Under the pieces are notes generated by a model. That model was not told where the DNA came from, made no database searches, and worked only from the letters and a program-made list of their open reading frames with translations. This document shows positions 16,959 through 27,353 of a DNA stretch of 64,000 nt, piece after piece. A program made the position numbers and the translations under genes. Source of the stretch: Zopfochytrium polystomum (taxonomy: Eukaryota > Chytridiomycota > Chytridiomycetes > Chytridiales > Chytridiaceae); NCBI GenBank assembly GCA_025765615.1, contig JAIVFJ010000012.1:496001-560000 (forward strand). The letters are read 5' to 3'. Positions within the stretch are counted from its first letter, which is position 1, and every line of letters begins with the position of its first letter.

Positions 16959-17594
16959 TTATTGTACATTTTGTTTTACATTTCTCTCACTACTTCTTCT
17001 CTGCATTTCTCCACCAATATTATATGATTTTTTTTGAACATTTTTCATATAATATTCTATCGCCACAACAAAGGGTCCGCCCATTCCCGACACTTTCTTT
17101 TTAGTACTTGTGTGACTTTCGTGACTTGCGTTTAGAGCACTTTGGTGACTTTCTGTGTGACTTTCGTTTAGAGCACTTTCGCGACTTTCGTGACTTGCGT
17201 TTAGAGCACTTTGGTGACTTGCGTTTAGAGCACTTTCGCGACTTTCGTGACTTTCGTTTAGAGCACTTTCGTGACTTGCGTGACTTGCGTTTAGAGCACT
17301 TTCGTGGCTTGCGTTTAGAGCACTTTCGTGACTTGCGTTTAGAGCACTTTCTTGGACTCTTTCGTGACCTTTTGTGGGACTTTCGTTTGAGAGCCTAGGT
17401 GACTTTCGTGAGCTCTTACGTTCGTTAGATTTTCTGAACCATCTTCGATGACCTCTTGAATAAGAACGAACAACATATTCGTTGCCATCATTTCCTGTCA
17501 TTCCAGTCCCAAGTGGAAGTTCTGCTGCACTAAAGGAAGGTGATGGCCTTTTAGCCCGTCGTCTCTCAGCACTCGGGGAGTGTCTATTTACCAT
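16959..17594 (-). CDS. Repeat-rich protein with ESALNASH octapeptides
   Basis: 211 residues from ATG 17594. The N-terminal part has a short motif DGNEYVVRSYSRGHRRWFRK, like small basic domains seen in giant-virus proteins. Then comes a run of about ten octapeptide-like units (ESALNASH and variants such as ESREALN- and ESHQSALN-type) over residues ~80-165, encoded by a 24-base minisatellite. The tail reads STKKKVSGMGG; in the next frame the same bases read CREWADPLLW and stop, so the natural end may be in that frame. Function unknown; the Ser/His-rich repeats could be a flexible spacer. Confidence 0.5.
   Translation of the reverse strand: MVNRHSPSAERRRAKRPSPSFSAAELPLGTGMTGNDGNEYVVRSYSRGHRRWFRKSNERKSSRKSPRLSNESPTKGHERVQESALNASHESALNASHESALNASHASHESALNESHESRESALNASHQSALNASHESRESALNESHTESHQSALNASHESHTSTKKKVSGMGGPFVVAIEYYMKNVQKKSYNIGGEMQRRSSERNVKQNVQ
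17109..17395. repeat. 24-bp coding minisatellite
   Basis: Tandem units of the type TTAGAGCACTTTCGTGACTT plus GCGT, with 9-15-base insertions of the related GTGACTTTCGC type. Period and insertions keep the minus-strand frame open, so the array codes the octapeptide repeats. There are no unique spacers. Confidence 0.8.
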
Positions 17595-17694
17595 TTTTAT
17601 AATTAGACAATAAATTATATTTTAACAATTCTGGTTTTTAATTTGACATTTCTAATTGTGAAAAATCGAATTCCATTTAGAAACAGAAATACAA

Positions 17695-18065
17695 ATGATC
17701 TTTCCAAATGAAATCTGTTTAATTATACATAAATATCTTGACATAGATTCACGAAGACATTTCGAAGATGCTTTGAATCTTGGAAGAATCTGTTATTCAA
17801 TTCAAATGAACCACACGAGGAAGCTTTGCAATCAGTATGTAATTTTGAAGTTGAACATAAATTTGAGCCATTTGCTCGTTTTATAATTACTTTTTACTGG
17901 AAAGAATGCGAAATCGTACTTATAATGAGTAAATTAGGAAATAGAAAAACATATAGTGAACCGAATTTTTATAGTTATGTTAGACAAAAAAACAAAAGAT
18001 ATGTAGTAACAGGAGGTGACCACACGTATGGTTGTTATTGTTATCGTTATTATAATGATTATTAA
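17695..18065 (+). pseudogene. Small F-box-like protein, frameshifted
   Basis: ATG 17695 starts MIFPNEICLIIHKYLDIDSRR, an F-box-like N-terminus matching the copies at 18084 and 18449. The frame changes between about 17820 and 17840, after which FARFIITFYWKECEIVLIM aligns with FSVYIEFKWKSYTYVMQ of the 18084 copy. It ends at TAA 18063-18065. Convergent with the copy at 18084. Confidence 0.55.
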
Positions 18066-18083
18066 AATGTTTGAAGTATTTTT

Positions 18084-18347
18084 TCAGCATGGTTTAAGGG
18101 CTGCTTTTGGATCAACGAGAGGCTTAACTTGCATTACATATGTATAGCTTTTCCACTTAAACTCAATGTAAACTGAGAATACTCTTCTTGATATTTTTGA
18201 TAAACAATCGAAACAGTTTTCATCAAATTTTAGTTTGTATCTAGTTTGTGGCAACTTTAATGCTTTTTCTATATTCATTCTATCATCGAAACTTACGTAT
18301 TCATAAATATTTTTGAATATTTCAAATGGTAACTTCACCATAATCAC
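18084..18347 (-). CDS. Small F-box-like protein
   Basis: 87 residues; MIMVKLPFEIFKNIYEYVSF opens an F-box-like domain (LPxEIxxxIxxY). Then ALKLPQTRYKLKFDENCFDC and VYIEFKWKSY are shared with the neighbour at 18449. It is shorter than that copy, the end being probably truncated at about 18100. Likely Skp1 adaptor or decoy if expressed; target unknown. Confidence 0.55.
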   Translation of the reverse strand: MIMVKLPFEIFKNIYEYVSFDDRMNIEKALKLPQTRYKLKFDENCFDCLSKISRRVFSVYIEFKWKSYTYVMQVKPLVDPKAALKPC

Positions 18348-18448
18348 CTTTTTTATTCTTGTGAACGTTTAAATTAACTTTGCGCCTAGTTGTTACAAGT
18401 ATTTCAAACGATAATTATTTGTAACAAGTCGATTCAATGCTGTTTCTA

Positions 18449-18850
18449 TTATCTATATTCTTCGTTTGACATTTCCATTTGTCCCATATGATCATATTTT
18501 CTAAGAAAAGCACAAAATGTGCTGGATAAAGCTCGTAATGAAGGTGGAAAAATCTTATAACACGTTTTATCAATAACTCTTGGCATTATACCATCAATAA
18601 GTCGTTTTCTTTTCAAAATCCATTCCTCTTCCATTTCGTCAAAACTTCTCACAAATTCATATCTGTTCCATTTAAACTCTATGTAATTTGAGAATATCGT
18701 TGTTGATGTTTTTGATATGCAATCGAAACACTTTTCATCTATTTTCAATTTGTATCTAATTTTTGGAAGTTTAAATGCTTTTTCCATATTCATTTTATCA
18801 TCAAGATTCAAGTATTTATAAATAGTTTCGAATAGTTCAAATGGCAACAT
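18449..18850 (-). CDS. Small F-box-like protein, full-length family member
   Basis: 133 residues beginning MLPFELFETIYKYLNLDDK. It shares AFKLPKIRYKLKIDEKCFDC and NYIEFKWNRYEF with the copies at 18084 and 17695, and extends ~50 residues further (MPRVIDKTCYKIFPPSL...). The Met-Leu-Pro start recurs in the copies at 5957 and 7447. This is the best example of a lineage-specific family scattered over the AT-rich block. Confidence 0.6.
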   Translation of the reverse strand: MLPFELFETIYKYLNLDDKMNMEKAFKLPKIRYKLKIDEKCFDCISKTSTTIFSNYIEFKWNRYEFVRSFDEMEEEWILKRKRLIDGIMPRVIDKTCYKIFPPSLRALSSTFCAFLRKYDHMGQMEMSNEEYR

Positions 18851-18983
18851 TGTGTACGGTACGTTTAATTATTGCATTGTTTATAGTATTCATGAATGTT
18901 TATCGTTCTTTCAAAATACATTCAAAGAAATTCAAAGAATTAGATGAATTTAGCTAAACATTTATTTCTCATATTATTACAAT

Positions 18984-19804
18984 ATGGTTTTAGGCACGAA
19001 CGCTAATGCTTCTCTTTCAAGTATAAATCAAACCTTTTATTTTACAGGTGGTAACATTGGACTCAATACAACAAGTCCTTCTTACGTTTTAGATGTTGCT
19101 GGTAACATTAATGCTACTAGTTTGTATAAAAATGGTACAACTTTCACTATTACAAGTCCTATAAATCCAGTTGTTACGTACAACACAACAGCAACCTTGA
19201 CTAGTTCGGGATGTGACGTTATTGTTCAAGGACAGTCTGGACATCTCAATATAGTTTTACCTACTTCTTGGTCAAGTGGTAGCACTATTAATATTCATAA
19301 TTTAGGTGGAACTGTTGGAAACTATGGACTTAACAACTCTAGCGTATTTGTAAAGTTGAATAGTAGTACTTCAGGATCTGTGGCTCGTCTTTCAGTTGGA
19401 GACAGTATTTCTGTAACACCTGTTGTTTCCAATCCTACTTCTATTAGCAATCTTCAAAAAATCAATTATAATGTTTCGCCTCCTAATTTTTTATACACAC
19501 AATCTACTGTTAATGGGAATCTGTGGAAAGCTATTGAATGGAGTCCTGAATTAGGTATTTTCGCTGCTCTTTCTTACAATCAAAACGCAAAAGCCATGAT
19601 CTCGTCTGATTCCAAAACGTGGACGGAGTATTCAATTCCAAATGCTAGAAAGTGGACAAGTATGGCATGGTCTCCACAACTTGGATTATTTTGTGCTGTT
19701 GCTAGATCAGGTGCATCTAGTACTATTGTCTTAACCTCAACGAATGGAACAAGTTGGGTCGAGAGTACAGCTCTTGCAACGAATTATGATTTTACAAGTA
19801 TCAG
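18984..19804 (+). pseudogene. Fibre-like structural protein, 3' end lost
   Basis: ATG 18984. GGNIGLNTTSPSYVLDVAGN is the recurrent collar/tail-fibre motif of phage and giant-virus fibres. A Ser/Thr/Asn-rich beta region follows. Two repeats come next, built as W..I.WSPELGIFAAL... / W.SMAWSPQLGLFCAVA... with SSDSKTW and TSTNGTSW, typical of beta-propeller-like viral surface repeats. At about 19804 the sequence abruptly becomes non-viral and the frame ends ~115 bases later in unrelated codons. It marks the right end of the first viral block. Confidence 0.6.
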
Positions 19805-19951
19805 CCCAAAACGTCGTCCCCACCCCGAAAAGAAATTCATTGCCCATATTCATCATCAGATCTCCAGACAGACCCCGCCCATAAGCAAAAATGAGAAAAG
19901 CGTGATGATCCAAAACTAACAAAAACAAGAAGAAAAAAGGTCGTTGTCTCG

Positions 19952-22927
19952 ATGAACGACTTGGCAGCTGCCGTCGCAAGGCAGCCGATGAATGACACGA
20001 AGTTTTGTGCAGTGCATGCTGTTGTCAACCTCAGAATCAAGCCAGAGCAGATTGCCCCAATCGTCAACACATCCTGTTGATCAGTGCAGCGATGGGTACA
20101 ACAGTTTCTGAAGACAGGGACAGTCAGAAGGCAATCCAGGCGTACTCAGACCGTTTGATTCAACAGCACCCATCACCAGTGGATCAAAGAGTTCATCGAC
20201 TAGGATCCTCTTTCTTTCCTAGATGAAGTAAAAGCAGAGTTTGAAGCAGCATGGGGATTGTCCATCAGCGTTTCGTCCGTCTGGCAGATCATACATGACT
20301 ATAGCTATACACGAAAGGCGAGCAATCACTGTACAACGTCCACGTGGAGGGCACAGGCAGGGTTGGTGTGGAAACCATGGTCTGCAGAACAGGATCACTA
20401 CTCCACTGCATGATATACGCTGCACTGAGCGCTGCACGCGCACGCTGTCGTGTGAGACTACACCGAGGTCTCAGTGATAAAGTCTAGGGATTTTATTCGC
20501 AAAAACAAGCATACCTGTCATAAAACCGCAAGGATTGGGACCCCTATTATTGCTCCTGGTTCTTTAGTTTACAAGGCGTTATCAAAGTGTATTTGCGGCT
20601 AACCCGTCTTTATATTTGGGCCTGCTTTTACTACTTTTGTCTTAACAGTTTCTGTTGCGCCAGGGTTTTCTCAACATATTTTCTTTTTCGGTGACTAACG
20701 GAGACTGCCTGACTGCCTAGGGATGGGGTGCCTGACAGGCTGTACCCCAAGCCCGCCTAATTTATTATTTATTTTCGGCACTTGTACATACACGCATAGG
20801 GTTGGGGGGACTTAGAGCATTTGTGGTGGATGCTCCAAGTCAGGGGGGTTGACTTGTCAATTTTCTCTCTTTCTGTTTTGGGCCATTTCTCTTTTTCCTT
20901 TTTTCTGATTTCTGTCCAATGGCACCAATACAGAGTCCCTTCAAATCCATCTGGCTCACAAAGGTGAGGGTAGTGAGAGATGGTACACACCCTGGTGTGT
21001 ACATGGTCCCTTCGTGGGGCTCCTCTTAAGGGGCTGTGGGTGGGGAATGCAGCTGGCCCCACCAGCGACTGTGTGACATCGCCGGCTCTGTGTTGGAGTG
21101 AGGATCATGGGTACTCGCCCGCCGCGACAACGGTGGTGGTGGTGGCGACGACGACGGCGTCATCGTCCCCAACCATCCTGTCCCTGCGAGGGTGTTGTTG
21201 GCCGCACTCGGTGCAGCCTGCGACACCTGAGAGTTCGATCTACGAGTGCCTGCCTCGGTCCTATTGCTGTGAGAGTGAGATGCGTGAGTACTAGTGCGAT
21301 GCGATAAAGCCTGTTGGTCGAGTGATTGTGCCGACGCAGCCCGGCGGGGTGCGTGTACGATTGCAGGTGTTTCCGCGTGCGAGTTCCCTGCTGGTGACCT
21401 TCCGACCCCTACATAGTCGACTCCCTTCTCTCTCTCCCCCCGTCGCTGGCGACGACGAGGGCTCCTGCAGCGCCATCCGCAACGAGGGGCGCTAGGTCAC
21501 GCCCAGTCCGTCCTGTCGCTATTAACTGCTCCTGTTGTATTTGAGATTAGGTTCCTGAGATAAAAACCCCCGTTTCCCTCTTCTCTCTCTTTATTCTGCG
21601 GTTGTGTTGCGCCCTCGGGAGTGCCCTTCCGTTTCCCCTCGCATCAGCCCGCGGCCACGCGAGTAATCAGTGCCCCAGCACTGATCGTTCAGAGGATTGT
21701 CCCTCTGAATGTTCATTCTTTGTGTTTGAGACCCCTGTTAGACAGATCAGTAGGGATACTTTGTGGACTAGGCAAGTAGTAGGGTTGAAACACCCCCTAG
21801 ACAACAGCCCAATAAAGTTAGTTTTAGCCTATTATTTGCTTTCCCTCACTCTAGGGCCCAGATCCCAGGGTCAAAGGAGTGAGTATAGTCTCACAGTCGC
21901 CCTGCTTGTGCACTCCCTTGCACGCTCCACACGCCCACTGCACAGCCGACACCACTGGGTCGGCTGGCCGGCTGGGCAACTGCAAGCTGCTGCACTGGCC
22001 GCTGTTGCTGTGGCATTCCAAACATTGTCGTCAGCTTTGGCCTCTGTGGTTGGCCTTGCCAGTCGCAGCTGGACCAAGAAAGGCACCTGCATCATGGGCT
22101 GTGCTTCATACAAACGCAAACTTCTCACAGTTTTCTTCCCCTCAACATCCCTAACAAAATCTAACCCAATACTACATCATTCGCAAACACCTGCAGATCA
22201 TTGAGCGCCAAGCCTTGAACATTAAACAAGGCGAGATAATACAATTCACTCAAGAGCTGATGCGAATCAACTGGTGCCACGACAACCTGGTCTTTTTAGA
22301 TGAGGTGTCGTTTGACAACTGTGGCATGAGGCAATCACGGGGTTACGCCCTGCAAGGTGAACGGATCCATTTCTGTGCCGAGTTCCAGTGACTTCCCCAT
22401 GTGTCGCTTCTGTGCTTCATCGGTGTTGGTGGGATTCTTGAAACAGTTATGACAGATGGCACATTCAGCTGGCACAAGTTTGTCAAAGCCTGCAGGACAT
22501 TTGCGCTGAAGTCAGGTAGGTTCATGTTCCTCTTGTATTTTTTTCTCATGCACTTCGAAGAGAAAGTCTGCTGCTATCCAAGCTACAACTCAGTTTGGAT
22601 TATGGATGGAGCAAAAATTCATTGCCATCCAAATGTCTCCAATTACCTTCGCTCAATTGGAGTTATTCCAGTGTTTTCACCTGCTAACTGCCCTTTTTTC
22701 AATCCTATTGAAATTCTCTTTGGTGTAGTGAAGAGCCACATGAGAAGGCAGTACCCAGAGGGGGAGCTTTCACTGTGTACCTTACCCCACTTCATTGCAC
22801 AGATTATGAAGCAGTTTGAGAATTTTGACATGGAGGATATGTTTCACCATTGTGGTTATGACCAAAATGGGATCTTTGACCCATCTGCTGCCTCGCAAAA
22901 GGCATTTGGAATCCATGGGATTTGAAT
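19952..22927 (+). mobile_element. Tc1/mariner-type DD34E transposase pseudogene, split by an insertion
   Basis: ATG 19952 starts a paired helix-turn-helix part (LRIKPEQIAPIV, RWVQQFLKTGTVRR, then AAWGLSISVSSVWQIIHDY and YTRK) with three in-frame stops. The catalytic part is 22160-22927: LVFLDEVSFD (first Asp ~22298), a TGA at ~22392, VWIMDGAKIH (second Asp) and SPANCPFFNPIEILF (Glu). 34 residues separate Asp and Glu, the DD34E spacing of Tc1-like elements. Terminal inverted repeats were not found. Non-functional. Between the two halves lies about 1.8 kb of unrelated DNA. Confidence 0.7.
20345..22155. other. Unassigned insertion inside the transposase pseudogene
   Basis: No coding region I can support; the open frames here are short and low in complexity. 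The composition is more GC-rich than the flanks, with CT-rich stretches (21420-21440, 21570-21590). It may be a non-autonomous element or LTR-type insertion, but no terminal repeats were identified by eye. Confidence 0.4.
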
Positions 22928-23156
22928 AGAGTGGGTGGTGACTTTAATTGATTCGCTTTGTGAGCAAACAGGCAACAGCAAAGGCACTGAAGTTGAAAAA
23001 TCACTGCTTTGACAAACACAATTGTAAGAGGCCGAGAACAAGCAAAACAGGCACTTAATGCAACGGAAAGGATGATATTAATGAAGGGAGAAACTCAGTT
23101 GTTGATAGGCAAAATAAAAGATATGAGGTTGAACTTGAGACTCAACCGGGAATCAC

Positions 23157-24050
23157 TCAAGAGTCTGCATGATCAACATCATCTTGATCTGGGAGCTCCC
23201 CCAAAATTTCTTGAACTTCAGCGGGGCCCATAAAGCCGGCACGTATGTCAACGTTTCCAGCAATCATCAAGTCAAATTCACGCAAACGGGCCATATGATC
23301 CGCAGTTGACGCCATTAGCAGGCAAATGTAGCGCCTGTGGGACCCAAGCATCCGATGGGCCGCCCTGTACATGCGTTGAATTTCTGCAAGCTTCTTTTCA
23401 ACTTCACCTGGAGCAAAGTGAAAGAAAATTGCAACAGACTGCGGAGGTAGTTGCCAGATGGAATGCTGGTGACGCGCATGAGGCTGAACTGCAATCTCTG
23501 CAGCCCAAAGCCGCCAGTGAATATCCAGTGCAGCATAGGTTTCCCTGTGCTGCGCTCGTAGCCTGTCTATAATCTCCTCATGAACTGAAGCGGCAGGAGC
23601 CCCCGCGCGATCCAGCGGAACCTGAACAGGTGGCAGGGCCAATCTGCTGGATGAACTCCTCAAAGTCGGCTTTTTGGCGCAACATTCCATGTTTGAGAAT
23701 AGTGATTTCTGCAGCTTGCCGTTGACGAAGAATGTCCTCAGTCAAAACATGCCTCGTTGAGATACCCCTGGAAGGCAGCATTTATGGTTTCCATTGGGGA
23801 GCCGCTCGAGGACGAAAAGTTTGGGAGCATTGGCAGGAGAGATTTCCACGGCAGTGTAGTTTGGGGGGTCTGAGTCGTCAGCTGTGGCGAGTGGGCTGAG
23901 CCGGTGGTCAAACGTTTGCATTACGTGATCAAAGAACTCGTCCATGCTAGTGGCCGTTATTGACACTTGTGGTGATGGTTTTGCATGTTGGGTGTAGTGG
24001 TTTTTGAAGTATGGGGTCAGTTGAATTGTGAAGGGCGTTGGGTCAAAGTC
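23157..24050 (-). pseudogene. Unrecognised ~300-residue protein in three frames
   Basis: Three minus-strand frames follow each other: ATG ~24052 (MDFDPTPFTIQLTPYF...) to ~23750, then 23770-23620 (ISTRHVLTEDILRQRQAAEI...), then 23690-23157 (EEIIDRLRAQHRETYAAL...GAPAASVH). Together they look like one helical protein with two frameshifts. The last part has ADHMARLREFDLMIAGNVD. No known domain seen. It may be a host gene or a passenger of the neighbouring transposon. Confidence 0.4.
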
Positions 24051-24179
24051 CATGGTTGTGATTGTTTCAGGGAAAAGGTGATTGTTTCGGGCTTTGAATT
24101 TGGGGCGCGAAAGGGTCGGTTTTATATATGAAAAAGCCAAAATCAATCTACTAAAGAAAACAAGGCTTTGCGGGTAAAC

Positions 24180-24604
24180 TGTTTTCCTAATTGCAATTAG
24201 TGAGGGGGGGGGGGTCTAACTTTTTGTCTTTGGTGCCCAATCAAAACTCGGCGGAAAAATCGAAAAATCGGTGGAATCGGCGGAAAAATCCGAAAAGGAA
24301 GGAGCTCAATGCGTTGTCTTTGTCTAAAAGATTATCTCTCTGGCTCTCTGTCCCTCTCCCTGTCTCTCTCTCCCTGTCTCTCTCAGTCTCTCTCCTCTCT
24401 CTTTCTCTCTGTCTCTCGCTTTCGCTCTCTCGTTGTCTGTCTCTCTCTCTCTGACAGACTGACAGACAGAGTCTGTCTGACTCTGCCACTCTCTGTCTGT
24501 CTGTCTCTCTCTCACTCTGTTTCTCTCTCCTGCTCTCTCTTTGCCTGTCTGTCTGTCTGCCCGTGTATCTGTCTATCTCTCACTCCTCCCTCTCTGTCTC
24601 TCTC

Positions 24605-24669
<65 letters not shown>

Positions 24670-26320
24670 TCTCTCGCTCTCCGACTGACAGTCAGAGGGC
24701 TGTCTGTCTCTTTGTCTGTCTGTCTCTTTGTCTGTCTGTCTGTCTGTCTGTCTGTGTCCATCTCTCTCTCACCCTCTCTCTCTGTCTCTCTCTCTCTTTC
24801 TCTCTCCTGTCTCTTTCTCTCGCTCTCTCTTTCCCTCTCTCCTTCCAGTTTCTAATTGTAATAGTGGAGTGGCAAGGTGAGGGGGAGTTTCCTTTTTTTT
24901 TTCTTCGGCACCCAATTGAAATGCAGTGCGAAATTCAAAAAGAAAGTCAACAGGCTGTCTGTCTATCTGAGTGGAAGTCAACAGGTTGTTTGTCTACCTC
25001 CCCGTCTCTGAGTCTTGGAGTGGCAGTCAACGGGCAGTCAACAGGTTGTCTGTCTCACTCTCTGTCTTTGACTCTGTTTGTTGGCTGTTGATGGAAAGGA
25101 ATAATATTGTCTGCAATCTCTAACTCTCTTTCTGTCTCTTTCAAGCAGGGGGGTTGAGGGGGGGGCGGCAGCCCCCCCCACCGGGGGGCTCAGGGGGCGG
25201 GAGCCCCCTGACTCAAAAAAAACAACCCAGCCTCTCTCTCTATCTCACTCACACTCTCTCTCTGTCCACTATGTAAACCCGTTTTCTAATTGCAATAGTG
25301 GAGTTATGTGGGTTTAATATTTTTTCTTTAGTGCCTAATCGAAACACGTGGCAAACTTCAAAAGGAAGTCAACAAGCTGTCTGTTTATCTTAGTGGAAGT
25401 CAACGGGTTGTCTGTCTACCTCCCTCACTGACTCTGAGTCTGAGACTGGCAGCTGTTGGTGGACAAGTTATTAAATCCTCTGCGACCTCTCTCTTTTGAG
25501 TGGGGGGGTTGAGGGGCATCAGCCCCCGCACAGGGGCTCAGGGGGTTTGTAGGGGGGACAGTGTGGGTTTAAAGTTTTTTTTTATAGTGCCGAATCGAAA
25601 TGGAGTGGCAAAATCAATACCCTCAAGGAAACAAGGCTTTGCGGAGTGGCAAAATTCAAAAGGAAGTCAACAGGCTGTCTGTTTATCTGAGTGGAAGTCA
25701 AGGGGTTGTCTGTCTACCTCCCTCCCTGTCTCTTTGACTGGCAGTCAAAGGGCAGTCAACGGGTTGTCTGTCTTGCTCTCTGTCTGACTCTGTATGTTGG
25801 CTGTTGATGGAAAAGGAATAAAATTGTCTGCAATCTCTCACTCTATCTCTGTCTCTATCAAGCTGGGGGGGGTTGAAGGGGGAAGGCATCCCCCACTGGG
25901 GGGCTCAGGGGGCGGGAGCCTCCATACAGAGAAGCGTGATGTGGCTGAACCCCGCCCCCCACCGAACTAAAATACTATTTCTGCTTATAATTTTGCAAAG
26001 TCAACTGGGCTGTTGTTTCTATTATTCAAGGATTTGTCACTCTCTGACTGAAAGTGGCAGTGAAATTCAAAAAGGAAGGAAGTCAACAAGCTGTCTGTCT
26101 ATCTGAGTGGAAGTCAAAGGGTTGTCTACCTCCCTCCCTGTCTCTGAGTCTGGGAGTGGCAGTCAACAGGCAGTCAACGGGTTTTCTGTCATCCTCTATG
26201 TCTCTGATTCTGGCTATTGGGCTGTTGGTGGACAAGTTATCAAATCAGCCGCGACCTCTCTCTTTTGAGTGGGGGGGTTGAGCGGGGTCAGTCCCCCCAC
26301 AACCCCCTGACTCAAAAACA
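24180..26320. repeat. Degenerate tandem repeats of ~300-420 bp
   Basis: Units are recognised by an AATTGCAAT...GTGCC-AATCGAAA block, a GGAAGTCAACAGGCTGTCTG block (anchors near 24938, 25356, 25652 and 26066) and a G-run GGGGGGTTGAGGGG...CAGGGGGC block. At least four units plus a partial one at 24180 are present. No coding capacity; open frames here are simple Ser/Leu/Cys repeats. Confidence 0.65.
24340..24845. repeat. CT-rich microsatellite array (TC/TCTG)
   Basis: About 500 bases of TCTC and TCTG(TCTG) repeats. The long open frames on both strands are artefacts of the repeats. Confidence 0.9.
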
Positions 26321-26933
26321 ATTTTCCCTCATCCCTCTACATGGCGTGCCACTGCATTCATTGTGGACTGCCACACTCTTCAGTATCTTCTTTTTTTCTC
26401 CTTTTTTTTTGGGAAGGATTGTTTACAAGTCAACAGGCATCCCCTAGTATTCTCAATAAAAAAGAAAAGTATTGTAGCAAAAACGAGAAAGAAAGGAAAA
26501 GAAAACATTGGAAAAATTTTTTGGGGACAGTGTTTTCACCACTGGATTAAACGGACAGTGGCAGGCTAAATGAATCAAGTGTGGCTGGCCACGATTCACG
26601 TTGCAGCAGGCCACAGAAAGAGTGAGCAACGAAGAACAGCTTGCTTGGGTCAGGGCTTGTGCCCTGACCAAAGCGAAGGGTTGGTGCCCCAAGGCAATGA
26701 CATACAGGCAGAAGAACGACAGAAAGGGAAAGAGGGAAAGAGCGTGAGAGAGTATGTGTGTGTGACAGAGAGAAAGAGAGTGCACAGGTGAGAAACAACA
26801 TGTGCCGAGAAGAAAGTGAGAAGAAAACTGCCACATTTGTTCAACCTACCGTGAGGAATGAGAGAATAGAGAAAGAGAGAAAAGAGAGTGTGTGTGTGTG
26901 GCGTGCTACACCCATGGCCATCGTGCAGGTGGG
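26321..26933. other. Non-coding spacer with GA/GT-rich stretches
   Basis: No supported gene. 26720-26900 is rich in AGAG and GTGT tracts. Ends at the solo Copia LTR. Confidence 0.5.
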
Positions 26934-27353
26934 TGTTAGGCAGAACTGACTGGTTAGCAGCAAGAGGCAGAAGATGGACCTGAACCTATTGTGACTGTTG
27001 GTTATTGTTCTCATGATGCCCATGGGAGAGCGAGCCACTGCCAATGCGACCTGGGTGCTGGCTTGCACTGTTGACAAATACTCTGAGTATTAAGTGGAAT
27101 GGAAACCTGGTGTCAACAGTTTTCCTCCTCCTCTGCTCATGCAGATAATATAGGAGAGGTTTTTATCCTGTGCCAGTCACGCTTGCGTAGCAACTATAGT
27201 GTGCATATCATCATTACGTATCAATTATTTATACCAGAGTTTTTTCTCTTTCTCTCCAAGTTGGGGAGAAGGACCACCCACAAACACACACCTCCACTTC
27301 ACTCACTCCTTCCACTCACTCCTTTCACTCACTCACTGAGAGTAGACTGTTAC
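26934..27353 (+). mobile_element. Solo LTR of the Copia element
   Basis: Begins TGTTAGGCAGAACTGACTGG and ends ...GTAGACTGTTACA. It is homologous over ~410 bases to the LTR at 34632-35039 (opposite strand), to the split LTR at 38159-38183/48025-48416, and to the solo LTR at 57425-57837. No internal region adjoins and no target duplication is visible, so it is an old solo LTR formed by recombination. Confidence 0.75.

Noticed and set aside
17109..17395. Regular repeats resembling a CRISPR array
   Set aside because: Units are contiguous, have no unique spacers, and keep a protein frame open; it is a coding minisatellite in eukaryotic or viral DNA.
24309..25091. 260-residue Ser/Leu/Cys open frame
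   Set aside because: Pure product of TC and TCTG repeats; equally long frames exist on the other strand.
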